Origin: Sediminitomix flava
GTDB lineage: Bacteria; Bacteroidota; Bacteroidia; Cytophagales; Flammeovirgaceae
Reading direction: 5' to 3'
Length of the DNA: 64,000 nucleotides
NCBI RefSeq assembly: GCF_003149185.1
Contig: NZ_QGDO01000010.1
Span: 1-64,000, forward strand
Shown here: piece by piece, positions 1-10,600 of the stretch
Numbering within the stretch: position 1 is the first letter of the stretch
Layout: each line of letters begins with the position of its first letter
The notes under the pieces: generated by a model
Told to the model about the DNA's origin: nothing
Database searches by the model: none
What the model saw: only the letters and a program-made list of their open reading frames with translations
Program-made: the position numbers and the translations under genes

Positions 1-176
1 TAAACCTCCTTCTTGTTTGACTACTAAAGTAAAGGCTGACTACGTAAATGAATTACGGTCTACTACATTGGGCGACTTAAGTTGAGATACCTATAGATAT
101 ATTTAACAAATAGTAAGAATAGTTAAAAATTACAGAATACTATTTTGATCATTCTAAGTAAGAAGGTAACTTTTAG

Positions 177-1295
177 TTGGTCTCATACTTATCAACATTT
201 CTGCTTATGGATAAACTTGTACTGAAACTCGATGCTACCATTGGTTACTTGGTGATAGGTATTAATCGGATGTATAAAGAGAAAGGTAGTATCTATAACT
301 TCCCCTACAATGCCAAAAGTATTTACCCAAAACAATTACTAAAAGGCTTTAACTCACTTTTGGAATTATGTTTAATTGCAAGAGTTAGACCTCCTAATAG
401 TTTGCATGAGCTTATTTTTGAATGGGTTGAAGACTGGATTTCAAAATGGCCTATTTTTGAAATACATGAATTTGAAAAAGAACATTACAATTATTCAATT
501 CTTTCAAATGGAATCCTAAGTGAAGAGGCAATAGAAATAGTTTATGAATTTTCTCACGTATCAGCTATTGAAGATGAATTGAACACCTCTTCGTTCATTA
601 AGGAATTAAGAGCATCCTCACAAGATCAAGGGATGTTTGAAGCTTATCGAATTGTTCGAAAATGGATCATAGAAAACCCATATATGAGTGAAGAAACTTA
701 TCTCAAACTCATCACAAGATTTAATAAATACGAAGATCTCATTCGAAAGGCTTATCAGAAAGTTGAAAAAGGGATAACTTATAACGTTTGCCCAAACTGC
801 CACAATATCATGAACACCTACATCAATGAGCGATATCAATGCGATTGGATTGTATGTAGAAGGAAAGACAGCGGCAAAAAGAAGCCAAAAGAAGAAAAGA
901 AGGTCCAATTTATACTAAAAAGAGCCTTTAAAAAATTTATTCAAAGACCTGGGTTGATAGAACTAGATTTGTATGATTCATTAATCGACTTAGGCTATAA
1001 TGTAGAACTATGGCCACATCTAGATACTTATGATTTAAAGGTTACACATTCCGATAGTGAGTTAGCAATCGATGTCAAAGACTGGATGAACCCCAAAGCA
1101 CTGGCGGCTCAATTAATTCGTCCTTCTACTTTCCTAGCTCCACAGATTCCTTTCTATATTTTAATACCCAATCACCATCGAGAGACATCTAATTACATCG
1201 GTATTGTAAAAAAGAATAACCGACCATTTTTCGAAAACTCTAATAATCAAATCTATTTTGTTAATGACTTTTTGAAGCAATTACCCTCTTTATAG
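177..1295 (+). CDS. pPIWI-RE system restriction-endonuclease-fold protein
   Basis: First gene of a three-gene operon (4-bp gap to the helicase gene). The protein is 372 aa. Residues about 1-200 are mostly helical with no motif I recognise. A four-cysteine zinc ribbon follows (C205, C208, C222, C227), then a basic linker and a C-terminal restriction-endonuclease-like domain: D286 in a short strand, then D299-V-K301 in the pattern 'AIDVKDW', the D...(D/E)xK signature of metal-dependent nucleases. In the pPIWI-RE system the REase protein is the predicted DNA-cutting partner. The start used is TTG, with an AAGG-type ribosome site about 10 nt upstream; an ATG at 207 (residue 11) is the alternative. 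No promoter was recognisable in the 176 bases upstream. The family assignment rests on the fold signature plus the two neighbours; the nuclease activity itself is inferred. Confidence 0.75.
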   Translation: MVSYLSTFLLMDKLVLKLDATIGYLVIGINRMYKEKGSIYNFPYNAKSIYPKQLLKGFNSLLELCLIARVRPPNSLHELIFEWVEDWISKWPIFEIHEFEKEHYNYSILSNGILSEEAIEIVYEFSHVSAIEDELNTSSFIKELRASSQDQGMFEAYRIVRKWIIENPYMSEETYLKLITRFNKYEDLIRKAYQKVEKGITYNVCPNCHNIMNTYINERYQCDWIVCRRKDSGKKKPKEEKKVQFILKRAFKKFIQRPGLIELDLYDSLIDLGYNVELWPHLDTYDLKVTHSDSELAIDVKDWMNPKALAAQLIRPSTFLAPQIPFYILIPNHHRETSNYIGIVKKNNRPFFENSNNQIYFVNDFLKQLPSL

Positions 1296-1299
1296 AAAT

Positions 1300-4200
1300 A
1301 TGATTCCAGAAAGATATTATCAAGCCCTAGAACCATTTTTCTCCAAAACAAATGGTCCTTTCAGAAGAAAAATAAAAGACTGCTACTATTTTGAAGTAGC
1401 TCTCTACTTATTAGACCTATTAGAAATCTCAGACCCAAATGGCTTTAGATCTCTAATGAGCGGCTATCAATTTCCATGCTTAGATTTAGATAATTGGAAA
1501 GACTCAAAGCACTACGAGCTTGTTACTCGATTGCGTTACAAAAGAGAATTCAATAGGATGAGCAATAAATATGAATGGGAAAAAAGAATCAAAGAATATC
1601 AAATTCTTCCTAAGATCATTCGCAGGTATGATATTACAGACTCCATTCAGAAATTAGAAACAAGTATTTGCCCTGACCGTGAAAGCTTATTTAGAGAAGA
1701 ACTTAACAGTATCCCAAAGTCAAACTTAAGAGAAGTTAAATTTGCTGAAAAAGGCAAGCAATACCATGTAAAGTATAAAAAAGATAAAAAAATTGATGTC
1801 AATATTCTAGACCATCATATAAGTACACAAAGAATCGCCCAATTAGAATTTGAAAATGAAAATCCTAAATCGTTTGATATAAATTGGATTGAACTTGAAA
1901 TTATAGCACGGTGGATAGACAAACGCTTTGAAGAATTAAATTTACCCTCTAGGAATTATAATACTAGGTTAGAAAAAATACGATTAAAAATTTACAACAA
2001 CTCTTCCGAAACCTTTGAAAAGACTCAAATTTTATCCTTAGAAAATGTAAGTCATATGATTGGGATGTTGGGTTCTGGAAAATCAACACTCATGGATATT
2101 TTAGCGGTCTACATTGCACAAAAAGGATGGCATATCACTTTAGTAGTCAATGATGTAATAGATGCTTTAAATAAATGCGACTTTTATTCCAAGCTTGGGC
2201 TTTTGGCTAATCCAATATTGAGTACACAAAAAGAACGTAAACTTGAACACCTCAGAAGAGCATATCAAAGCATTCCACAAGAAGAATACAATAGTCATAA
2301 AGCCTTCGAATGGCTGAATACTTCCTGTGCTTTAAATCTAGATGATGAAAACGGTCAAGGTCTTGATGTTTCTCATTATCCATGTCAAGACTTAAGCCGG
2401 ATTGAAAGTGAAAAGTCCAAAAGATATGTTTGCCCCCTTTATGCACAATGCAATTTCCATTCATTAGAACATAACCTCTCAAAGGCAAATATTTGGGTAA
2501 TTACTCCTGCTGCTCTTTTATACTCAAGACCCTCACCTATGGTAAGTCCTACTAGGTTATATTATTGGGAATTGGCTTATCAGAAATCTAGTCTAATTAT
2601 CTTCGATGAAGCAGACCGAGTTCAATTGCAACTTGACAATTATATGTCCCCCTCCGAAACCTTAGTAAGTGATGGTAAAAGTTGGTTGGATCAATTACAT
2701 AAAGAGGTTAATGATCTTTTACAAAAAGGACAACATCAGAAATATTTGGTAATACCAGATTGGGTAAAGGCTGTCAACCGTTCAATGGAGGCCTACCGAC
2801 ATTTACAAGAGTTTCTTGCCATGGATTTTGTTAGTAATAGACTTCGTAAATATCCTTTTTTCTCCTCTTATACTATTTTATCTTCTGTCGATCATTTATG
2901 TAAGGGAAAAGAGTCAGATGATACTCAAGAATTATCCGAGTGCTTTGCTAAATATCTGGCGACAAAGGAGCCCATGAAAAACATTGATTTTGAAAGCGAA
3001 TTACAACAACTGACCGTGCACCTCTTTGCTGGAGAAGAATTTTCTGACTTAGAAGTAGAAGTTTGGAATTGGCTATCCAAACAGGCTGAACTTAACAAAG
3101 TATATAAAACCTCATTTGAAGAGATTGATGTACGAAAAGAAATCGTGACTTACTTATGTATTGCTTTAATCATAAGGGTATTACAGTTTAATCTAAATCG
3201 GGTAATTGTCGATTGGGGAAGTGCTCAAGCTACATTCCCAGAACTTAAAGAACTCTCTTCAGATATTATGCAGAGTTGGCAAAGAAATTTAAGTGCTAGT
3301 ATCCCAAAGTCTCCTATTGGAAATATCATCGGCTTTAAATATATCTTAGAAAAAGAGAAACAAGTCAGAAATAATGTTGGTGATTTGCAATTTATCAAGC
3401 TATTGGGAATGGGGAGATATTTTCTAAGCCACTTTAGTACCCTAAAATTGGATAGTCATCAATTGAAAGGGCCTGCTACCTTATTACTTTCAGGGACAAG
3501 CTCTTCAGGTGAGAGTCCAAGTTATCATATAAATCTTCCCGTAAAGTACATCTTAGAAAATCCTGATTACAGCAAAAGCTTAGATATAAAATTTCACTTT
3601 GAATTTTTCAGAGATCAAGAAGGGAAAAGTATCAAGGTATCTGGTCTACATGGCCCCTCACGCTTTGATGCCTTAAAAAAATTACTAAACTGCTTATTTG
3701 AAATTAATGAAGGAGAAACTTTATCTCTCATCAAGAAAAGACTTTTGAATTTAGAACAAGGAAGGCAAAAGATTTTGTTGGTCGTTGGTAGTTATGAAGA
3801 AGTACGAATAGCTCTTCAGCATTTTTCAAAGATCAAGCATAATTTTGAGAGACGCATTGTTGGTTTAGAAAAAGATGGTTATCATTCCCTAGAAAATGTT
3901 GAAGATCAATATATTGGATCAAGGTTTATTTCCAGAGGCAAAGTAGATCGCTTTAAGGACTTTGATGCCGATGTATTGATTGCCCCATTATTAGCTCTTG
4001 AGCGTGGGCATAATATTTTAAATGAAGATCATAAAGCAGCTTTTGGTGCTGCCTATTTTTTAGTACGCCCCCACCCTATTCCATACGACTTAAATTTAGG
4101 TGTTCGAAGGTTAAGTAAGTGGGCTACTAAACAAAGTTCAAATCGTGGGTTTGGTAATGGAGTATCGTATATTGATATTCATAAGAAGTTTACAAACCTT

Positions 4201-4569
4201 GCATACCAACGTTGGTATGCCGTAATGAAAGATAGTAATACCTTATCAAGGCTACCTGATCATGAACGTGATGAAATTGTTTGGGATTACTTAGTCACGA
4301 TTTGGCAGCTTATCGGACGTCTAATCAGGGGTGGAGTATCTTGTGAGATCCGTTTTTGTGATGCGGCTTTTGCCCGTATAACCTCTGGTTTAGATAAACC
4401 AAAAGGACAAACTTATGATGATAGCTCTACAAGTATACTTCTAAATTTCAGGTCAATACTTTCTGATTTTTTTTCAGAAAAAAGTGAGGCTCCAAAACAA
4501 CAAATAACCATTACAAAGGCGATGTACCGCCCTTTATATAAAGCTCTTTTAAATATTTCTGGTATCTAA
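1300..4569 (+). CDS. DinG/XPD-type superfamily 2 helicase of the pPIWI-RE system
   Basis: 1089-aa ATP-dependent helicase. Visible motifs: Walker A 'GMLGSGKST' with K261, DEAD-type Walker B 'IIFDEAD' (D436-D439), and a C-terminal motif VI 'QLIGRLIRGG' near Q1003-R1007. Between Walker A and B sit four cysteines (C343, C362, C378, C384) in the place where XPD/DinG helicases hold a 4Fe-4S cluster; the cluster is inferred. About 235 residues precede the motor core and have no recognisable motif. DinG helicases are known to unwind R-loops and DNA-RNA hybrids, which is why this operon was proposed to act on RNA-guided or transcription-linked targets. It lies 4 bp after the REase gene and 19 bp before the PIWI gene, so co-transcription is very likely. 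Close to certain as a DinG-like helicase; its role in defence is inferred from the operon. Confidence 0.85.
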   Translation: MIPERYYQALEPFFSKTNGPFRRKIKDCYYFEVALYLLDLLEISDPNGFRSLMSGYQFPCLDLDNWKDSKHYELVTRLRYKREFNRMSNKYEWEKRIKEYQILPKIIRRYDITDSIQKLETSICPDRESLFREELNSIPKSNLREVKFAEKGKQYHVKYKKDKKIDVNILDHHISTQRIAQLEFENENPKSFDINWIELEIIARWIDKRFEELNLPSRNYNTRLEKIRLKIYNNSSETFEKTQILSLENVSHMIGMLGSGKSTLMDILAVYIAQKGWHITLVVNDVIDALNKCDFYSKLGLLANPILSTQKERKLEHLRRAYQSIPQEEYNSHKAFEWLNTSCALNLDDENGQGLDVSHYPCQDLSRIESEKSKRYVCPLYAQCNFHSLEHNLSKANIWVITPAALLYSRPSPMVSPTRLYYWELAYQKSSLIIFDEADRVQLQLDNYMSPSETLVSDGKSWLDQLHKEVNDLLQKGQHQKYLVIPDWVKAVNRSMEAYRHLQEFLAMDFVSNRLRKYPFFSSYTILSSVDHLCKGKESDDTQELSECFAKYLATKEPMKNIDFESELQQLTVHLFAGEEFSDLEVEVWNWLSKQAELNKVYKTSFEEIDVRKEIVTYLCIALIIRVLQFNLNRVIVDWGSAQATFPELKELSSDIMQSWQRNLSASIPKSPIGNIIGFKYILEKEKQVRNNVGDLQFIKLLGMGRYFLSHFSTLKLDSHQLKGPATLLLSGTSSSGESPSYHINLPVKYILENPDYSKSLDIKFHFEFFRDQEGKSIKVSGLHGPSRFDALKKLLNCLFEINEGETLSLIKKRLLNLEQGRQKILLVVGSYEEVRIALQHFSKIKHNFERRIVGLEKDGYHSLENVEDQYIGSRFISRGKVDRFKDFDADVLIAPLLALERGHNILNEDHKAAFGAAYFLVRPHPIPYDLNLGVRRLSKWATKQSSNRGFGNGVSYIDIHKKFTNLAYQRWYAVMKDSNTLSRLPDHERDEIVWDYLVTIWQLIGRLIRGGVSCEIRFCDAAFARITSGLDKPKGQTYDDSSTSILLNFRSILSDFFSEKSEAPKQQITITKAMYRPLYKALLNISGI

Positions 4570-4588
4570 CTTTTTAATCAAGAGAATA

Positions 4589-7084
4589 ATGACAAATAAC
4601 CCGAAAAAAGGTCAGCCAATGGCATTTCATTTATTAGATGACTGCCAAGAACTAAAGCAAGTTATATGGACACTTCAATTTCCATTAGAATGGCAGGGAA
4701 TTCTAGATTATGTAATACATAAAGAAAAGGATAGTGAATCTAACAAAAGGTTACCTATCCGATCTCTCAATCAGATCTTAAAATCCCTTATTCCCAATAT
4801 CTTCGCCACCAATGATTATACTGAAACCGTTTGGCTCTACTGTAAAGAGCCTATACCAAATGATTTGCTTTTAATGTTTGTGCAAATTTGGGTGAAAGCG
4901 TCTTTCAAAACACATCCGTTGGTCTTAGTTTTAGATCGCTTAAAAGCAGATGATCTCCAATGGGAACCACTAGATGTAGATTTTTCTAATTTGAACACAT
5001 CTATGTTTCAGAATGAGAATAACCACAGGATTCCAGATTATATATTTGATACCCTGCCTCATATCATTGCAAATTACTTAGTACAAAGCACTCATGAGAA
5101 GTCTTTGACCATTTACGACGATCCACTTAGATTCAAAAAGATTCATTCTGACAATAGAAATGTACAATTGGTATCTTGGCCTCCACTATACGATATAGGC
5201 TACAAAGAGGGAAGATATTACTATAGCTACTATATTTCCTTTTCTCTATACCTTAGCCCTTATCAAGAAAAACCTGAAGTGGTCATGACATCGGGGATCA
5301 AGCGCTATCTATCAAATAGATTTCAGGATACATATAGTAAAAATAAACGAAGTGTCATTATTGATCCGAAAATGAATTGGCCAGTAAAATTATCTGACCC
5401 ATATTCACTCTGCTCCATTTCCTATAAATATGATCACGATAAATCAGAAGTTGTACCTGATGGCTTGTTCTTGGAAATTCTTCAAATGCTTCAAGAAGAC
5501 CAAAAGAGTAATAGCATCCCCGATTACCAAACCATTTTATCAAATGTAGATCGTTATATAAACCGTTATACCATTGTGTACAAAGACAATGAAAATGCAC
5601 ATGGAATCGGGAAAGGCTTAAGTCCTGCTGATCGTAAAAATATATTTGAACCTGTACGAGATCGACTAAATAGCATCATGAAACCCACTCCCGCTCTACC
5701 GGTCATCACATTAAGAAAAAACCTGATCACAAAAAAAGAGGCCTACAATCCTTTTTTTAACAAAAAAGCTGATGTTGATTTGCATCAACAAAGAGTTGAG
5801 ATCGTTAAGAATGTAAGAAGCGATTTTCGTTTAAATGTATTGATGATTAATAATAGCAGTCCATTACGTCACACTATAGTAGATGAATTGATTACACTTT
5901 TTGGAGGACAATGGGAGGAAGAAAGCAAAACATTTACTTCAAAAAATTTATCTATCACCCTATCTTTTGAATTGATAGGGGAGATTATAGAAGGAGAAGT
6001 CAAGTCAACTCCAGAAGTTAAAATACAAAAAGAGATTATTCGAAAAGCGAAAGAACAGGCCTTAAAACGATACCAAGGTTTTAACGCATGTATTATTGAA
6101 ATCTTACCTCCAAAGCATTACTCGGGAAGAATTGATCCTAAAAATGGAATAAAAGAAGGTTTTGCCAAAGCTGGTTTACTTAGCAAATTTATCATTCGTG
6201 ATGATGCCAATATCAACCATAAATCTAAAGCTGCAATACTTGCCTTATTAACTCAGCATGGGGTTACCGTTCCCAAACTCAATTTCATGTTGCAAAACAA
6301 CGATAATTCTTTTCCTAAGCTAGAAGAATATATTGGAGTGTATATACTTAAAAGGACATTCCCATGTTTAGTGAAGGTTAATACTATTACAAGAGAGGTT
6401 AGAGTCAAGACCTTATACGGAAAGAAAGGCTGGAAAAAATATAATAACGTTCTTATTGAATTAGCTCATTACAATTGGGAAAAACACAATGAACTTGTTA
6501 ACCCAATACAACTAAAATCTGAATTTTCGAGATGGATAATAGAAGAAATCAGAAACATTCAGTCAGTATCATTATGGATGTGTCTTGCTGAAAACTTAAG
6601 ATCTACTTGGAAAATACTTCAAGACCAAAACTTACCATTAGATCATATCGGAGAAAACCCGACAGAGTTGTACCCGATTGCTGAACTCAATACTAAAGTC
6701 CGATTGATTAGACTTAGACATTCGGAAAATTGTAAGATTATGCCTCTAGACATTAACGATGAAATTAAGCGAGGAAAAGGTGGAGGAATATATATAAAAG
6801 ATGAAAGAATATTATATACTGTGGCACAAAGTCCTTCAACGGATCGCAGCAATATGGCGACTACTCGAAAAGATAATATTAAAGATAATCACCAACTCCA
6901 GCAACCTTTAGAGATTGCTTTATTTGCATTACAAGAAGAGGATAAAAAAAATGTTGATCAAATCCCCTATTGGGCCGAAATTATAGAGCGACTTCGTAAA
7001 GCAAATCTAGCATTTGGAGAAGCGACTATTTTACCTCTACCCTTACACCTCGCAAAAAAAATGAACGATTATATCTTTAAGTAA
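4589..7084 (+). CDS. pPIWI-RE family divergent PIWI/Argonaute-like protein
   Basis: 831-aa third gene of the operon. Residues about 110-300 carry the X-type N-terminal region of the family ('LVSWPP', then a hydrophobic 'YYYSYYISFSLYLSPYQ' strand and 'GIKRYLS'). About 395-470 would be the MID domain. About 490-831 would be the RNase H-fold PIWI domain, ending in 'E811-AT-LPLPLHLA', with an arginine cluster at R705, R708 and R710 that fits the conserved R and E which give the family its name. I do not see a clear DEDX catalytic tetrad; the first strand reads 'ACIIEIL' with E504 where an Asp would be expected. Cleavage may therefore be left to the REase partner. No PAZ domain is visible, unlike long prokaryotic Argonautes. 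Guide-strand binding is known only as a prediction for the family. No methyltransferase gene is adjacent. Confidence 0.8.
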   Translation: MTNNPKKGQPMAFHLLDDCQELKQVIWTLQFPLEWQGILDYVIHKEKDSESNKRLPIRSLNQILKSLIPNIFATNDYTETVWLYCKEPIPNDLLLMFVQIWVKASFKTHPLVLVLDRLKADDLQWEPLDVDFSNLNTSMFQNENNHRIPDYIFDTLPHIIANYLVQSTHEKSLTIYDDPLRFKKIHSDNRNVQLVSWPPLYDIGYKEGRYYYSYYISFSLYLSPYQEKPEVVMTSGIKRYLSNRFQDTYSKNKRSVIIDPKMNWPVKLSDPYSLCSISYKYDHDKSEVVPDGLFLEILQMLQEDQKSNSIPDYQTILSNVDRYINRYTIVYKDNENAHGIGKGLSPADRKNIFEPVRDRLNSIMKPTPALPVITLRKNLITKKEAYNPFFNKKADVDLHQQRVEIVKNVRSDFRLNVLMINNSSPLRHTIVDELITLFGGQWEEESKTFTSKNLSITLSFELIGEIIEGEVKSTPEVKIQKEIIRKAKEQALKRYQGFNACIIEILPPKHYSGRIDPKNGIKEGFAKAGLLSKFIIRDDANINHKSKAAILALLTQHGVTVPKLNFMLQNNDNSFPKLEEYIGVYILKRTFPCLVKVNTITREVRVKTLYGKKGWKKYNNVLIELAHYNWEKHNELVNPIQLKSEFSRWIIEEIRNIQSVSLWMCLAENLRSTWKILQDQNLPLDHIGENPTELYPIAELNTKVRLIRLRHSENCKIMPLDINDEIKRGKGGGIYIKDERILYTVAQSPSTDRSNMATTRKDNIKDNHQLQQPLEIALFALQEEDKKNVDQIPYWAEIIERLRKANLAFGEATILPLPLHLAKKMNDYIFK

Positions 7085-7685
7085 AATGTTCGAGATATTC
7101 ATTAACCATCTACATCTCTAGTTTTATCAGTACTCCAAGCTCTAAACCTCCTACCCGAAAGTATCTACCTCAATATTTTTTCCTACTACTAAGGATACTC
7201 TTGTTGTAGGATTATTGAAATACGACCTTAAATCCGTTTTATATCACTGATACTTATGTCAGGATATATATTGTATGAACACAAACATATTCTTTACTTT
7301 AATAATTCAATACCTTCTAAACTACAGATTTGAATTATCAGCTTTCTAAAACACGTTGGATACCTCATTTTAAAACATGATAATGAGGTTTAAATAACCA
7401 TAATATATGTACTGTTATACATGTTAACATATAATGTTCTTTTCTTTATTCATGATTAAAAAGTCAAAATACTTGATTTTATCGCATCACTAAAGTTCTG
7501 TCTGTACTGAAAGTACAACGTCTCCCCCCTTTATTGAAACATATAAAAAAGGAGTCCTCAAATGAAGACTCCTTTTTATAGACTAAAAAGAGTATTGTAT
7601 TATTTCACATCAGATAAATTCAATAATTTAGGGATGTCCCATCTTGGTTTATAAGAGTGATATTTCTTTTAAAAACTACAACTTC
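7085..7685. other. AT-rich intergenic region between convergent genes
   Basis: About 600 bases between the end of the PIWI gene and the end of the 1655-aa gene on the other strand. I see no coding region of credible length or family. The only clear structure is the hairpin at 7546-7577. The first 450 bases show nothing recognisable. Confidence 0.6.
7546..7577. terminator. bidirectional rho-independent terminator
   Basis: Perfect 11-bp stem AAAAAGGAGTC / GACTCCTTTTT with a 10-nt loop, T-rich on both strands. It lies about 110 bp downstream of the minus-strand 1655-aa gene and can also stop + strand transcription coming from the pPIWI-RE operon. Confidence 0.8.
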
Positions 7686-10600
7686 TTAAACATCAACATG
7701 TCTTTCATGAATATCTGTACATGATAAGCTTGTGATGGTTCTTGCTAAGTTTATGATCCCAACCGCTTCAAAGCATAAGCCATCATATAATGCCGACATT
7801 AAAATCTTTGGATTTGAATTTCCATTAAATGGATTATTGCTCATTAAACTCGTAAACGCAAGACTTTCCCCCAATGAGGTCAAGACATTTTGAGATGTTT
7901 TAAGACCTAATTCAGCTCTGTCGTAGTTCTTGTGCGTAGATTTTTTTAATTCTTTATCTCCTTCAACTGCCAGATAAATAAAAGAAGCCAAATGTGCCAA
8001 TCCTGCTATTGAAGTAAGTGCTGTTACTGCCTTCTGTCCTTTTTCATATTTATTATAGGTACAAACGAAGCCTGCAATATCAAGAATATTTAAAGTCCAT
8101 TGACAGCACCAAATAATAAATTCTATATAAGCTGAACTTCCCTTTTTCGGGAATGAATCCAAGCCTACATACCAAGGTGAAGAAATGGATTGGGCAAAAA
8201 TAGATGAAGATATAATGGTTCCTGAGAAAAAGCGTTGAACTTCATCAAATGGAATATCTTTCTTTCCAAAAAATTTATCTACCTCTTCTCGATAATTTCT
8301 TGAAACCACATCGTAAGGCAACAAACAACGATTAGCCATAAAATCTGCTGCCCCTATATTCATGTAAGCATAAGAGTAGAAGAAACCAAACACATGACTA
8401 ATTACGTATGATGCTTTTTGGGCACTTTTACTTGGTGAGGATACTTCTACTTCCTCCCCCATCATAGCCGACATCATCACTTGACTTAATCGCATATCAG
8501 GTATTGAAAGATAATTGGAATACGCCTCCAAAGATACCTGATAGTCCTCGTTCTGAATATCATTTTCTGTTGATACGAATGGCGATAAGGCTGTACCTGT
8601 TTTAATCAGGGTAAAGAATTTATAACCTAGCGTAGATGGTACTGCTCCCATTAATGACACCAGATTCAGATAGGTCAGAGTAGAGCCTGTATTGATCACT
8701 TTTTCATATAATGGCGTGATCAGAGGTAGATTGATTCTCGAATTCATTATATCAGAGATTTTCTCTACCATGGTTACGAATAACTCTATTCCGGCATTCA
8801 ATGACTTTAGAAGCATACTTTTCAGAGATGACGAAACAGCTTCCATAGTCACCTGCATGGTTTCAATTATACCACCATTACCTTCTTTGGACTGGAACAG
8901 ATCATAAATAGGCATTAGAGCGTCTGTTACTTCATCTGGTTTTACGATACCTTCTATCTCATTAATGAACTCCTGAACCACATCTTCAAGCTCTTTTGAG
9001 ATTTGTATGCCAGCATCGACTCTGCTCATTGCATTGGTGATCTGACTCATAAACCAGTTTCCTTGAGGAGTATCTCCATAGTACTGTTTATCTTCATCAT
9101 TTTGAGGAGCATTTTGATCTTCACCTTCCATTCCAGGATTTCCGTATTTGGCATTCGCCTGATTTCCATCATTAACACCATCATTATGAGTAGACTGGAA
9201 TACATCTCCCTCAGGTACAGCAGGATCTTCATTCAACACACTCTCATTGAGGCTGTCAAAAGCAAACTTGGATTTTCTGATAACATCAGGAAGTCCCTCT
9301 AGAGTAGTATTAAACATTTCTATAGCGGCTGTCTGGGTATTCAAGATATCTTGCCAGCAGAAGAAAGAACCAAGCCATTCAAACAGGTCTCTAAAGAATA
9401 CTTGTACATGAGCAAAAACACTTTGCAATACATCAAAAGCATCTTCTACTAAATTGATAAAGCCTTCCCAAACATAGGTTACCTTCTCTTTTACAAAAGT
9501 TACCGTCGCTTTAATTCTCTTGAAAAGACCTCGTTGATGTTCTCTAGCTTCTTCAACAGTTTCAATTGTGATAGATTCACAATTGTCTGTCGATAAGTTA
9601 TTATTGATGGAGGCAAAAACATCCCCAAACTTACTTTCTATCGGTTCGGGACTATCAGATTCAACCGAATAATTAAGGGGTATAGTCGGATTATCAGGGT
9701 GACCGTATATTCCTTTTTTTGCATTGGCACTCGCTATTTTTACTGTTTCAGCATCCAGTTGATGGAACTTCACTCCTGCACCTTTCACAAACTCAATCTG
9801 AAAATTATAATCCTTGCCTTGCGGATTCAGATACCTTAGTTCTTGTGCGTGCTCATGCGTAGTATAATGTACCTGCTTTCGGTTACATCTTGGACTAATC
9901 TGTGGACTCAAATCAACTCTTCGGCTTGCTTCTTCCGAAGGCATTGACATCTCCATTACATTATTTACAGCATCAGTAAATTCATCATCTACTACACTTT
10001 TATCTTTAAATAAATTGGAAGTACTGCCGTCTTCATTTTGTTTCTGAGCGTGTTTTAATTCATCTGTATTAATGTACTTGAGGTAATCCTGAATTTCCCC
10101 ATTTGGCTGAACAACCAACACATCATCATTTTCCATAAAATCAGCCCACACTTTCATCTGAGAAGTATGCAGATTGGTAGCTATTACCGTAAATGTAGCC
10201 CGACCATTTCCATTTGTAATCATAGATAGAGGCTTATCATTTGGTGACAGATAATACACAATACCATTGACATCTACTCGGGTAGCATCATCCAAAGGAA
10301 GGAAATGTACTTTCTGACCTGCTACTCCGATTCCATTCAGATCACCGATGGTTACTTCCGAAGTATAAGATTCAAACTCTTCAGGTGTATCTAGATCAGC
10401 ATCAGTGACCTTGTTAATTGTTTCTCCTTTGTAGTCTTTAGACCATTTATCTGAAGCTAGAACTACCAAGTGAGCGTCTTGGGTCGCACCAAAACATTGA
10501 ACCCATCTTCCTGTCCAAGGATTACAACCCAATGAAAGGTATTGTATGTTTTTAGCAACCTGCTCATGAGACCATTTACTATCTGTTTTCAGATTGTACT

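Noticed and set aside
618-908. 96-aa open frame on the minus strand inside the REase gene
   Set aside because: Lies wholly within a better-supported coding region and has no family features.
4589-7084. Classification as a conventional long or short prokaryotic Argonaute
   Set aside because: No PAZ domain and no DEDX tetrad visible; N-terminal motifs and partner genes fit pPIWI-RE instead.
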